In this document: positions 31,880 to 43,878 of the stretch, one piece after another
Layout: each line of letters starts with the position of its first letter
How positions within the stretch are numbered: the stretch's first letter is position 1
Translations under genes and position numbers: made by a program
Notes under the pieces: model-generated
Databases searched by the model: none
Seen by the model: the letters and a program-made list of their open reading frames with translations, nothing else
What the model was told of the DNA's origin: nothing
DNA from: Gentiana macrophylla
Taxonomy: Eukaryota > Streptophyta > Magnoliopsida > Gentianales > Gentianaceae
Length of the DNA: 64,000 nucleotides
NCBI GenBank assembly: GCA_026214975.1
Contig: CM047808.1
Coordinates: 3,028,073 to 3,092,072 of the forward strand
Direction of reading: 5' to 3'

Positions 31880-33690
31880 ATCGATTCAACGTAGGATTAT
31901 CTGTGATCCACCCCGAGCACATTAATTGCCTTAATCGAATCTCGATTTAACGAGGATTATATGTGATTAACCTTGAGCACAATGATCGCTTTGACAAAAC
32001 CTTTGATCTAGCATAGTATGTATGATTATTGATTAACCCCAACATAGTAATCGCTTTTGATCGAACCCTCGATGTAATGTCGATTATGTGTGATCAACCT
32101 CAAGCATAGTAATCACCTTGGTTGAACAATGATCTGACATAAGATTACGTGTTATCAACCCCGAAAGCAGAGTAATCGCTTTGACCGAACCTCGATGTTA
32201 CGAGGTTATGTGTGATCAACTCCAGCGCAAAGAATCGCGATGATCGAATCTCGATTAAACGAGGTTTATGTGTGATCAATAGTGGCGGATGCACATAGAT
32301 ATAAATGGGGTCCGCGAACCCCGCTAAAAATAAAAATACTCTACATTTTACCCATATAAAAATATTTCGGACCCCGTAAAAAAAATATTTACGAACCCCA
32401 CTGAATATAATTTATGGATCCGCCATCGTGATCAACCCCGAGCACGGTAATCGCTTTGACCGAACCTCAATCTAACGTAGGATTATGTGTGATCGCCCGA
32501 GCATAGTAATCGCCTTGGTCGAATCCTCGATCTAACGTAGGATTATGTGTGACCAATCCCGAGCAGAGTAATCGCTTGACCGAACCCTCGATCTAACCTC
32601 GACATGTGTGATCAACCATGAGCAGAGTAATCGCATTGACCGAACCTCGATCTAACGTAGGATTATGTATGATCAACCTCATGCATAGTAATCGCCTTGG
32701 TTTAACCTTGATCTAACGTATGCTTATGTGTGATCCACCTCGAGCACATTCATTGCCTTTACCGAACATCGATCTAACATAGGATTATGTGTAATCACCC
32801 GAGCATAGTAATCGCCTTGGTCGAACCTCAATCTAACGTAGGATTACGTGTGACCAACCCCGAGCAGAGTAATCGCCTTGACCGAACCTCGATCTAATGT
32901 AGGATTATGTACGATCAACCTCGACATAGTAACCGCCTTGGTCGAATCCTCGATCTAACGTAGGATTACGCGGTGATCCACCCCGAGCACATTAATCGCT
33001 TTGACCAAACATCGATCTAACGTAGGATGTGTGTGATCAAAATTGAGCAGAGTAATCGCCTTGACCAAAAATCGATCTAATGTCCGATGTGTGATCAACC
33101 CCGAGCACACTAATCGCCTTGGCCAAACCTCTATCTAACGTCCGATTATGTGTGATCAACCTCGCACATAGTAATCATCTTGGTCGAACCTCGATCTAAC
33201 GTAGGATTACGTGTGATCCACCTCGAGCACATTAATCGCTTTGACCAAACATCGATCTAACGTAGGATTATGTGTGATCAACCCCGAGCAGAGTGATCGC
33301 GCTTGACCATAAATCGGTCTAATGTCCGATTATGTTTGATCAACCTTGGGCACAATAATCTCCTTGGTCGAACCACTATCTAACGTCCGATTATGTGTGA
33401 TCAACCTCAAAGACACTAATCGCATTGACCGAAACTCGATCTAACATAGACTATGTGTGATCGACCCCGAGCACACTAATCGCCTTGACCGAACCTCACC
33501 TTAACATCAAATTATGTGGCCAACCCCAAGCATAGTAATCGCCAGATCAACCTCAATCCAACGCCGAATTACGGTGGTCAACACCGAGCACAAGAAGCAC
33601 CTAGACCAAACCTCGATCCAACGTCGGATGACACATGTGCTAATGCGGAGCACAATAATCACCTTGACATTAATTACTTATCGATACTTT
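31880..33690 (+). repeat. Satellite of 60-61 bp units, about 27 copies
   Basis: The unit runs: gatctaacgtaggattatgt, gtgatcaaccccgagcagag, taatcgccttgaccgaacct, plus one base. I count about 27 diverged units. Between about 32640 and 33360 variant units recur every fourth position: the gatccacc-type units at 32732, 32975 and 33215 are 243 and 240 bp apart, showing a four-unit higher-order repeat. The outer units are more diverged than the centre. A hAT-type MITE (32280-32427) interrupts the seventh unit. There is no coding content; frames at 33514-33744 are by-products. Confidence 0.93.
32280..32427. mobile_element. hAT-type MITE inside the satellite (copy A)
   Basis: Ends TAGTGGCGGATGC and GGATCCGCCATC are inverted. 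The 8-bp sequence gtgatcaa stands on both sides (32272-32279, 32428-32435), as expected for hAT insertions. The interior shares aaaataaaaatactctacat and ttttac with copy B at 54128-54256. It is 148 bp and non-coding. Confidence 0.85.
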
Positions 33691-33927
33691 ATAAACACAT
33701 CTTTAATGATAATCAACGGATATTTTAGGTATTTCTCCCAATAATTTATGACATTAAACAACTTTACTATTAATCTTAACGAAAACATCTAAAATAATTC
33801 ATATTTTTGAAACCTGCCTAATGATATCTATTTCCCGCATTCTTATCACTGCCTTCCTTTTCGGTCCCGCCAATATCCTCACACAACCCACCCAAAACTC
33901 ACAAAACCTCCTCAAATTTGTTCATGG
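33691..33927. other. Spacer after the satellite
   Basis: AT-rich, passing into sequence with more C that leads to the possible exon at 33928. Confidence 0.35.
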
Positions 33928-34425
33928 CAAAAGCAGATTGCTACACTGTCGCATAAAGATGTGGCTGCTTGGCCAAGGCTCTACGTTGCTTTGAATTTCA
34001 TGGGCACTTCTCAATTTCAGCTTCCCAGCAATTTGGGTTTGTGATTTTCTCATATTTTGTTTAATATTCTAGTTTTATTGAATCAGATGTGTTAATTAGA
34101 AAGATTGATGCTTTTTTTTTTTCTTCTTCTTTTTTTTTTGTGTTTCTAGTTTGATGTTAATGCATACAATGTTTTCTCCATCATACAACTGTATCAGCAA
34201 GCTGCTTTCAGTCGCCGCAGCATTATCTCGCTCTTATCAATCTCATCAAGTATATATGTGGAAATTCCCCTTTTGCTGCAAATGATCATCAATCCAAACC
34301 ACTTTCTCCAAAACCTTCCATACCCTTCAATAAACCGCCAACATACACCACCATTAATCCTCTAAATCGTTCTAATCATGCTCGCCCTCCAGAGTTCGAA
34401 TCGATTTGTAGTGTCAGCACAAGCA
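33928..34425 (+). other. Two exon-like open segments of an unidentified gene
   Basis: After ATGGCAAAAGCAG at about 33924 an open segment reads ATLSHKDVAAWPRLYVALNF then MGTSQFQLPSNLG. After a TTTCAG at about 34208 a second stop-free segment of some 70 codons reads SPQHYLALINLIKYICGNSP and is then Pro/Ser-rich (PLSPKPSIPFNKPPTYTTIN), ending at a TGA near 34427. Composition suggests coding origin. I cannot name the family, and it may be a relic. Confidence 0.3.
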
Positions 34426-34667
34426 ACCTTTGAAATCAGTGAGTTCTTATGCAGCTTTGTCTGTAAATCGGATTCTATTTCTGTTATTGCTTGCTGAAAT
34501 ATTTTAAATATATGCTTGAGATTTGTCAGATGCAACCATGAGAATTGTCAGATGTGTATACTTTCTTATTAACTTTTCTGGTTGTTTATCAAAGTGTTAC
34601 AATCAACACCAGGCAAAACTGAATCATGTGTAATAACAGGGAAAACGTGTAATAACAGGAAAAACGA

Positions 34668-35004
34668 GGCAAAATTAGATTTTAGTCTTAACGCTACTTT
34701 ATTTTAGATTTTAGTCCGCTTCCTCGCTTCCTTCGCTTCGTGAGGAAAATGGTCCTCTGTTGGCTTTTTTTTTTTGATTTTAGTCCTATCCGCTGAAATA
34801 ATTGACAAGACCTAATCTTTAAAAACGCTAAATGGCAGTCTAGTTAGAGGACTATTTTAAAAATTCCGCGCCCAATCGCCTATTTCCGACGGACAGACTA
34901 AAATCCAAAAAAAAGTAAACTTATGACCATTTTCCTCACCAAGTTATGCTCGTGACTAAAATCCAAAATATGCCAAGTTAAAAGACTAAAATCCTAATTT
35001 TGCC
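34668..35004. mobile_element. Mutator-like MITE with long inverted repeats
   Basis: Left end GGCAAAATTAGATTTTAGTC and right end GACTAAAATCCTAATTTTGC C are inverted. Inverted similarity extends inward about 120-150 bp (gattttagtc and gtgaggaaaatggtc on both arms). Flanks ggaaaaacga and gggaaaacga match 9 of 10, in line with the 9-10 bp duplication of Mutator elements. It is 337 bp and non-coding. Confidence 0.85.
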
Positions 35005-35014
35005 GGGAAAACGA

Positions 35015-37559
35015 TACAACCCCGCATCAAAATTATATGTCAAAAGTACATACCAAATGATTTAGAGCTCGCTATTGACCATCTTGCAATTCACTGATAT
35101 ATTACGAGTCCATTGATTGATCAATGCCTTTGATCATTTGAGGTGCACTTCATATGTAATTCTGATCACTTGACAGATTATGAAAATTTTATAATACACC
35201 AGCTATTCATACCAAATACGATTCCATTGACGTAGAAACAAACATGATGAAATATCAAACATAGAGCAATCACAAATAAAAACATCTCATTAGCATAACA
35301 ACAACAATCACAATATCTTGAAAATGTCTCTAGCTAGATTAAACGACACAAAAAACACCCGATTCCAAAAATTCTTAATCAGGAATCAAAAACCAATTTC
35401 CCAGTAATTGACTAAACTCATAAACAAAGAAGAAAGAACTTACCCTTTTTTTTTTTGTAGCTCGAAAAAAAAAGCACCATATGCTCGGTTTAGTGAAATA
35501 GAAATTCACAAAACTCCAAAGCACATCAGGATTAGACTTGGCGATGCATCATGCATATTTGAATTGATACTAAGCTTACAGCAAGCAATTTTTTTTTAAT
35601 AGATCTGGAAGTCTATTAATGGCAGGTTGATGCTGTCAAGTACATTTTATAACAAGCTAAACCACTTTATGGTGTCGATGGAAAACCGGACATCAATAAT
35701 TGATTGCAGAGCCGATGGGTGGAAGAAAGAATCCGTTCATGGAAAACCGGACATCAATAATTGATTGATTACAGTTTGGAACTTGGGTCACGTGGAAAAA
35801 TTCGCCGGGGTCATTCAACTTCCGATTTATAGTGTCGATGTTGGGGAGACGCAGCAAGAGAAGAGAGGAGGGAAGGAGAAAAAGTCCCAAAAATAACGAC
35901 GAATGAGGATGAATGTGTTGAGTAAATCAGGGGCAGTTATGTCTTTAGCTAAATTTTCTCTCTTTTTTTTATTTTTATTTTTAAAACCTCTTAATTTGAG
36001 AAGCTTATACAGTTATACGAGAAAGAAAAGTTGGGAGTCGGCTCATATAGGTCATTTCCCCTTTATTTTTTAAATAGTTCTAATTAAATGAAATCATTTT
36101 AAAATTAATTGTTAATTTTATTTCGATTAAAATCAGTAATGAATTAAATGTTAATTAGTTGATTGATGAGATACAATTATTTAATAGATTAAACGTTAAT
36201 CGATTAATTAAGACGCAAGTAGTTAAATGTTAATTTATCTTTTTCATAAGATATTATTGTATTATTAAAGATATTGTGTAGATATAATGCGATTATACTG
36301 ACTCGATCGATCGATTTTGACTCAATCGATAGTGATAAATGCGAATTGGCTTATTTTTCCCGTTGGTTTAAAAATCGTCCTGCGCCACATGAAGAACGCG
36401 ACCTGGGGCTTTATTTTCTTTATTATCCCATTCCCGTTAGCTTCATGCAAGTGTGTATTTATTTTATTAGATAAAATTTATGTAACAAGAATGGAGAGAA
36501 AGATGGAGACCAAAGAAAAAGAAGAAAATAAAGATCCAATCGAGAACGACGATTAAAAGATCCTATCGGCGGTCAGACCTACCTCAGATCAGTGACCCGT
36601 AGTTTTCGCCGCCAGTATTCAAACCGCAACTAAGAAAAGTCCATTATCATACCAAGTTATTTTTACGCATTTATTTATTTTATGCTTGTATTTATTTTAT
36701 ATGATACGATAGATTATAACTAAAAGCACGATCTAAATGAATGCCAGTAGGATGATGTCTATAAAGATAGATATACAAAATGAGACCGTAATTAAATTAA
36801 TTAAGAGAATTAATTCAAATTAATTAAGTGAATTAATTTAAAATTACTCCTCAACAAAAATCTATTCAAATATTGTCTCCCAATATTATAGCGATGGTGA
36901 AGAGCTCTTGTTCGCATCCAATCGATCGCCCTCGTCGGGAGTTGACATACCTCGGTATATCGTCAGAATTGAGATATGATCGTATTTGAGATCTCACTAA
37001 TATTGGGTTATGACCGACTGTAGTATTGCGGTGATTGGCCTCGCCTGACTGGCCTTATTTTAGAGACAAGGGTTGGCTACCACATGTAGACGTGAAGTGT
37101 CAAAGAGTTGACTGGTCAACAAACCAGCGGTCACATAGAGATGTGATTGGTAAAGTGTTACATACCTTTCAATTATTTCGTTGATCGGCCCTCGCCGGGA
37201 ATCGTAACTAGATGGGATCATGGCTACTAAAGAAATTTTGAAAGATTCTTGAAAGTCAATCGGGAGTAATTGACTAGTGGGGAGCAAATTCATAAACCAT
37301 AAGGCCATTTTTGATTTTACGGTATAAACAACAACACTCTTTTATCTTCATTTTTTTGTAGTCTTTAGCAAACTTTTATATTTATGTTTTAATTTTCGAT
37401 TAGTAAAACCAAATTATGATCAAGTACTTTCGAGAAACGCTCAAGTATGGTTAAGTAATATTAACTTTAATAATAAGCAATGATACGAGCAAATTTCTAT
37501 ATAAGTAGTTAGAGACAAGTTAAGACTACATATTTGATGCAAGGCTTCAAGACTTTAAT
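35015..37559. other. Intergenic DNA, no gene seen
   Basis: Includes a 30-bp direct repeat at 35681 and 35738 (atggaaaaccggacatcaat...), AT-rich stretches with repeated ttaattaa at 36060-36240 and 36790-36845, and two copies of a tcg(g)ccctcg(t/c)cggga motif near 36927 and 37183. Part may be the left portion of the retroelement that follows. Confidence 0.4.
35681..35770 (+). repeat. 30-bp direct repeat
   Basis: atggaaaaccggacatcaat plus aattgattg occurs at about 35681 and again at about 35738. The spacer is a short unrelated segment. Confidence 0.8.
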
Positions 37560-40500
37560 TATTAATGAAAACGGAAGCTCATGATATGATTGAATCACTT
37601 GAAATGAGTTTCAACGAATTAATCATATATTGATACGATCCAATATGATCATTCACCACACGATGACAATTAATTCCAACGTTGAATAAGAATGACCACA
37701 TCGAATTTTGGAAAGGTTGTTTAATATTGTAAGATTTAAGTATTGACTTAAATCTTTAATCATTGCTTAAAGGTTAATTAAATAGTCAATGTTTTGAATA
37801 TGATTCAAAAGGTTAAATAAACTGCTTAATAAACTTTAGATTTTCTTTATGAAAGGAAATTGAAGACATAGCTCTTGTGATTTTTCTTATGCCTTATGTA
37901 AGACCGAATCGAGAAATATTTATGAAGTGCTTAAAGGATTAAAATGGAAAGATAGGCAAGTGCTTGTGTAAGAGAACTTATCAAGTCTCAATTTAGGCAA
38001 GTATATTCAGATAAATCTATCTAAGTTCAACTCAACTCTTAGATATATGATATCTTGTGAGTGTGATAAAATTAGAAATATTAAATATTGAATACACCAA
38101 TATATGAAAAGTGAGGCAACTGCTATGTACATTTTCGATTTTGGATTCTCGAGTCTAGTAAACTCGATAAGTGGAACTAAATAAATGTTATTATGTTCCG
38201 GTTCTTTTGAAGAACATACTTTCAGTAATCCATTAGGATTTAATGGACAAATTCAATAGTAAGGAATAAACATTATTCCGATAAAGTTGAATAGTCGTCT
38301 AGTCTAACATACTAGACTACAATCACTATATAATCGATATAGGTGAAGAAATCTCAACCAAATATTAGTATGACTGTTATCCTTGATATTTGTGGTTATT
38401 CTAGACATAGTCTCTATGGAAGGAAAACGTGTAATCAAACGTCATTCTGATGATGCTGAACCATATGATTATGAATCATGTGGGTTATACGTGTCTTATC
38501 CAAAGAGGACTAAAATACCCTTTTATGAAAAAAGGTTATAAGATCTAAAATTGTCTAAAGACTAAACATACCGATGTTTGTTGGCTCAAGACAATTAATG
38601 TCACAAATAATTGTTTATTAATCTCTATGACTATTTTTAGAAATAGTTGAATGTTCTCGTTGAAGTACAACAATTCGGAAAGCCCAAAAGTTTGAGCCAA
38701 GATTTAATATAAGATTGATGAGCTACTTAGAGTTAATCTTCAATTGATTGAAGTAATTAATCTCTGAAGCGGTGTTTTAAGTCATCTGAAATAGAATCGA
38801 TTCTCCTTCAAGGATACCATTTGGGATACGAATGAGATTGTGTTTCTAAATGGAAACAACACTTTATATGATAAAGATGTGATGTCACCATACATAAGTA
38901 TCCCTTACATGTTTCGGGATAGTGCCTTCAGATACAATAAACATACTTAACCAAGTTCCAAGGAATTAGGTTGAATAAATTCCATATTAGATTTGGAAGG
39001 GGATAATGTCGAATCTATTTTAACTGATGATTTGAAGTTGTCATAGGCAAAGTCGAGGAAAGGCTTGGAGCCTAGTACGACATATGCGACTTTGTGGAAT
39101 GTCTTGGCAAGTACACTAGCTATAATCTACTTTTTCAAGGAACAAAATGTTTGTTTCCAAACATGCTATCTTCAGCGAGGTATTTTCTTCCAAAAGAGAT
39201 AGTGGGAGTAAGTGAGATCTCAAAAGAGTTTGAGAGCCACAAGGAGAGATTCAACCATAGAACGTGGAGCGCACTCCATATAGTGATGAGGTGTAGAACA
39301 CTCGCCAAGGCACACAAAAGTTCTCAGAAGTCTCAGGATAACCTCAAGCCCTAAAAGGTCGTTGGTATGTTCATCTTGAAAATGAATATCTCAATAATTA
39401 TGAAGGAATGTTTGAAAGGAAAGATTGAGAGATATGGCCAGGAGCCATAATATCTCGAATTAGATTCCATTAGTGATGAACTAAAGTTATGAACCTAGTC
39501 TGTCTTATATAGAGGGAATGTCCCTGAAAGACTGACATGGATAGTAATATGATTACCATAAGGCTATAGCGATGGCTAAAGGGTACGTGGTGTAAACCTT
39601 GTAATTATGTTTATGCTGCTAGCTGAGCCCAGCTCTATTTAGACTATGCATGTTATAACTTCGTATCATGACTATATGATAGTGTTGAAGACGTTGGGCA
39701 AACAACTCGATGTTCATAGACGATAACATGATATGAGAGCCCATGAGATCCATTTATGGACTCAAACAAGTTTCTCTAGATGATTTCTTTGTTTGATAAT
39801 CAAAGGAGTTTGATTTAGTCAAAAGAATGGATATGCCCAATGTGCAATATGGATAGTGGGAGTGTGTTACGATTTTTGAGTAAGGTATTGATATCTCTCT
39901 CGAATTATCACCCCATGTCACATTCAATTAATGTTTGGTAGTTCAAGGTCTTTACGAAAAGCACATGGATTAGCGTAAAGTTTTCTATTTTAGAAATAGT
40001 GGTAGATTTAACTACTATTAGTTTATAGTTTGCCTATATAGATGTGATGCTAAAAGAGTTTAGCATAGATCGTGACAGAGATAATGCTAGTCGGTGTTCT
40101 CAAGATCTATCTATGTTAGGGACGTTAGTCCCGTAGATAAGGTGAAAGATGATGATTATGAAAGGTTTCCTTTGCTACCGCAATAGAAACCATCATAAAA
40201 GTAATGCCGATGTTCATAGTCCATGAAGAGTCATGAGCAAGTATGAAAGTAATCTGTGAATGTGAGAATATCCTTAAACAAGTTAAGGATGGTTTCTAGG
40301 TTATCGAAACTTGGAATCGATAAATATAGATATACGCACATATATCCTGTGTCTTATGAAGGCGAGTGGGAGCTACAAGTTTGGGTTTGCAATACTTTGA
40401 TTGAGTGATATAATGAGTTGGAAATGTTCTTGGTCGTGGGTCATCAGAATTCTACAACTTAGCCAAACACAATAGTGCTCTTAGGATGCAGCCGGGAGCA

Positions 40501-40792
40501 AGATACATGGATCTGTAAGGTTCATTCCCAAACCTTGTGTGGTTATTGGCCGATATATTAAGTGGATTCATTACTTGAAGCAAGGACCTGTGGTCTCGCC
40601 GGAGATTCATGTGTGTGTCGAGGCGGTTCCTTTGACTTGATCATTTGGAGAGTGGTATGAAGATAGTCCTGAGTCCCCATGGATAGCGATCCGCTCATGG
40701 CTGTGGTAAATGGGTGTGAATACCTGCATGAGATTTTTGTGTTTCAACTTGGTCTTGTGTGCGAGTGATTGGTTTTAGGCCAAGTGGGAGAT
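37560..40792 (+). pseudogene. Highly degenerate Ty1/copia internal region
   Basis: The best-preserved part is reverse transcriptase at about 39747-39850: RSIYGLKQVSLDDFF, then KEFDLVKRMDMPNVQYG, matching the copia K-x-S-I-Y-G-L-K-Q-A-S and IKEFGFxxNxxxPCVY blocks. Stops and shifts are everywhere else. A polypurine tract AAGTGGGAGA ends at 40791 next to an LTR starting TGTTGAAATAAGG. The left limit is uncertain; no 5' LTR or primer site was found. Confidence 0.6.
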
Positions 40793-41777
40793 TGTTGAAA
40801 TAAGGTCCTAAACACAATTGGTTGGACCGGATCCAACCGGGTCGGATCATTTCTACTGCTTATTTGTGTTTATACATATGATAAATGGCTTTTCCGTTGT
40901 CCTAAACACAATCGGTTGGACCGGATCCGACCGTGTCGGATCATTTCTACTGCTTATTTATGTTTATACATATGATAAATGGATTTTCTGCAAGCAACAT
41001 ATATTTGTCTTTTTAAAGAACCAATTAGAATTGTTATATGATAACGCCCTTAGTATTAAATCGTGATAGAGAAACCATGATAGGCATTTTGGTTGACGAG
41101 ATCTCTAATCACTTTAATAAGTTCGATACTTAAATGTCTCTCGGGCTTATGTAATATTAAACAGTGGCATTGTAGTATAAACAAAGCTAACACGTATTAA
41201 ATGTCTTCTGCCTTTAAGTATGTAGATAGATCTCTGGCCTATCAAAGTGTAGAGACAATTAGACCGACCCACTTACACTATTGCTGGTCACACTATGTGA
41301 CGGTTGTGTAATTATCCTTGGGACCAAGTCTGCATGGCATCACGGTGTGGATTGTCATACTTTGACACTATTGAGGTTTCTTCAGCCATGGAGCGATCAT
41401 GCGGTAGTGATTGGGCAATGATATCAAGCGTGCGGAGTATACGATTTGGTCGTCCGAAATCGAGTACCCTATTAGTATGGGTGAATACCGGAAGGTCCTT
41501 TTATAAGGAATGTCTTACTCGTGAATCTTTGCAAAATGGAAGTAAATGAGTTACTTCGGAGAGAGCATGATATTCGGGATTATAAGATACGGTCGCTGAT
41601 GTTTGACACTCAACGCATTTAACCATATGTATATTATTACAGTTGATATGATTCTATTTACACGGTAACCGCTTTCACATGAAAGGTAGTAGTCATTGCA
41701 TTTGACTCTTCCGATGTTTGAGGGTCACGGTGTGTTGCCAGACGCTTATCCCGTGATCGTTATGTATGAAGCGGCAT
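40793..41777 (+). repeat. Probable 3' LTR of the degenerate copia element
   Basis: Begins TGTTGAAATAAGGTCC after the polypurine tract. A 94-bp segment is tandemly duplicated near its start (40806-40899 and from 40900, both containing cctaaacacaat and ggttggaccggatcc). The right edge is set where another LTR-like start, tgttaggaaca, occurs at 41778, and is a guess. Confidence 0.5.
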
Positions 41778-42589
41778 TGTTAGGAACATTTTATTATGTT
41801 TTGATGATGGTTATACTAGGTTTTATAACAAGCCCCAAATAAGTTAGAAATCGTGATAAGTCTTTACTTGTAGTCCTGACATCTTGTATAAGTTGAGTCG
41901 ACAAGTATTTTACTAGTTGATAGGATGGCTAAGTAAAACAAAAATCCGGCGCAGAGCGAAGCCCAAGTACCAAGCAGATAAGCATTGAAGACATTATGGT
42001 CCGACTTATAACCGGCTGAAGTCCGTGATGAACTTGGATAAGTCTAGTTATAATACAAATGATGAAATACATTGTGAAATATGGTGTACACCTCGATCAC
42101 ACCCAAATCAAGGGACTGAAGTACAAGAAGTACCTGAAAGATCAAAGAAAATAACAAAGTAGTAAACCGCAGAGTGAATCGATTATCACCGAGTAAAGAC
42201 CAAGCAAGAAAGGAATATCTAAACAAGAAAGTCAAAAGAATCACTTAACTGCTCATGGAACGCCCAATAAACTTTAGTCGCTCATAATTCAAATGATAAA
42301 GATCTGCCATTAAATGCACAATCACTGAGGATCAATCAAGGACGGATTTTCCGATAAACGCTTGAAGAAAAATCATCACATCAAATCAAGGATAATATAA
42401 TTAAGGGAATCAAGAATTAAATCAAGGATTATTCTCCACATTAAATAGCCAACGGACGGAAATTCAAATCAAGGAATATCAAGGCTATAAAACAAGGCAT
42501 TGATGCATAATAAGAAGAACAACGATTAAACCGATTAAAACAAGTCAAAACTCGCCAATTTGAAAAGACCTCTATCTCGTACTTAAAAA
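41778..42589 (+). repeat. Possible second LTR-like start up to the gap
   Basis: TGTTAGGAACATTTTATTAT followed by gttttgatgatgg resembles the start of SIRE-like copia LTRs. No coding sequence follows before the N run. Identity is uncertain. Confidence 0.3.
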
Positions 42590-42689
42590 NNNNNNNNNNN
42601 NNNNNNNNNNNNNNNNNNNNNNNNNNNNNNNNNNNNNNNNNNNNNNNNNNNNNNNNNNNNNNNNNNNNNNNNNNNNNNNNNNNNNNNNN
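42590..42689. other. Assembly gap of 100 N
   Basis: Exactly 100 unknown bases, the conventional placeholder for a scaffold join, so the true distance and continuity are unknown. Confidence 0.99.
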
Positions 42690-43878
42690 AGCGGTGAGCG
42701 GCAGGCCAGGCCCAGGCGTCCAATTCTTTGGGCGGGCGTACACTGGAGAAAAGAAACGGAGGCGGGCGTCCAAGTGCTTGGGCCTTCGATACGCACTAAA
42801 CAAAATACAAGCGAGAGGCGATCGATTTGGGCCGGACGGGCGTCCAATAGCTTTCGAAGCAGCCCGTTCACGTTCAAAGCGAAACACATAATGTTTGCTA
42901 AACACGCAGCGAGTCCAAACAAAAACACGAAAACTAAACAAAACCTAATTGGAACCTAAGCACAAACCTATGAAAAATTATTAATAACTAGAATAACACA
43001 AACTACCTACGAAAAACAAAAGCAGAACAACTTTAGAAAAAATTAATAAGAAACTAGACAACACGTACCGATTCCCGGCAAGCGGCGCTAAAAACTTGTC
43101 ACGGATTTTATATAGCAAGAAAAACAACAAGTAATAAAATTTATAAATCCGGTATTCCCAAGTGTAGGGATCGTAGTATAGCGATTAATACCGGGTCGAT
43201 CACGGGGAATCGGGGTATCTGGTTCATTAATTTTCCTAAAGTTGATACAATTATTCTAAACGCTAAACTAAGCGCGGAAAATAAAGCTGGAATGAGGATT
43301 GTCGGTCAAAGCGAGGAAAATATAGTTGCGAACAAAAGCAAATAAAATAAAACTACAACTAAAGAAAACAATAAACTAACTATCATGATAATGACCGAGC
43401 GAATCAACATAGAACAAACATGATCCACCGTCCATGACCACCCAATTCTTCCACTGAATTATCTTATGATGATTCAATCAAAGTTGTGGTTCACACAATC
43501 AAAGGTATGAATTCCTACTTCCGTAAGTAATCCGTCTATCAATCTCAGTCATCTTCCGATCTATGAGATTAGCGCTCGAAAACAAGGTGCAAGATTTATT
43601 AGATCTAACAGCACAGAGATCTAACCTATCAACTTCCGTTATGTCAAGGTTAAAAGTCTAATCTTTCCTATGGTGATCTAAGGTTTACACGATTTCCATC
43701 ATCTGGTAAACATCAAATAGCAATACATCTTCCGATATCGATTGCATAACAAATAATCAAAGGAAAGAAACCAACTTTAAATTAAACTCACAAGATTATC
43801 CAGAAGAAATCAAAAAAGCTATTTGAAAAGTAACCATGGATGCTCAGAGTTCACGACTTGAAGACCATCAAGCATGGG
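42690..43878 (-). repeat. Fragment of a Tat/Athila-like Ty3 element, primer site and LTR side
   Basis: Read leftwards, AGCGCCGCTTGCCGGGAAT at about 43069-43091 resembles the GGCGCCG-TGCCGGGGA primer site of Tat/Athila-type elements, so the sequence to the right (43100-43870) would be its LTR and that to the left its leader. The leader contains repeated GGGCGTCC motifs (42710-42850). No coding domain remains before the gap. Confidence 0.45.

Noticed and set aside
31880..33690. CRISPR-like array
   Set aside because: Units are contiguous and diverged without unique spacers, in a plant genome; it is satellite DNA.
42441..42941. Leftward frame crossing the N gap
   Set aside because: Contains unknown residues from the gap and repetitive GC motifs; not a gene.
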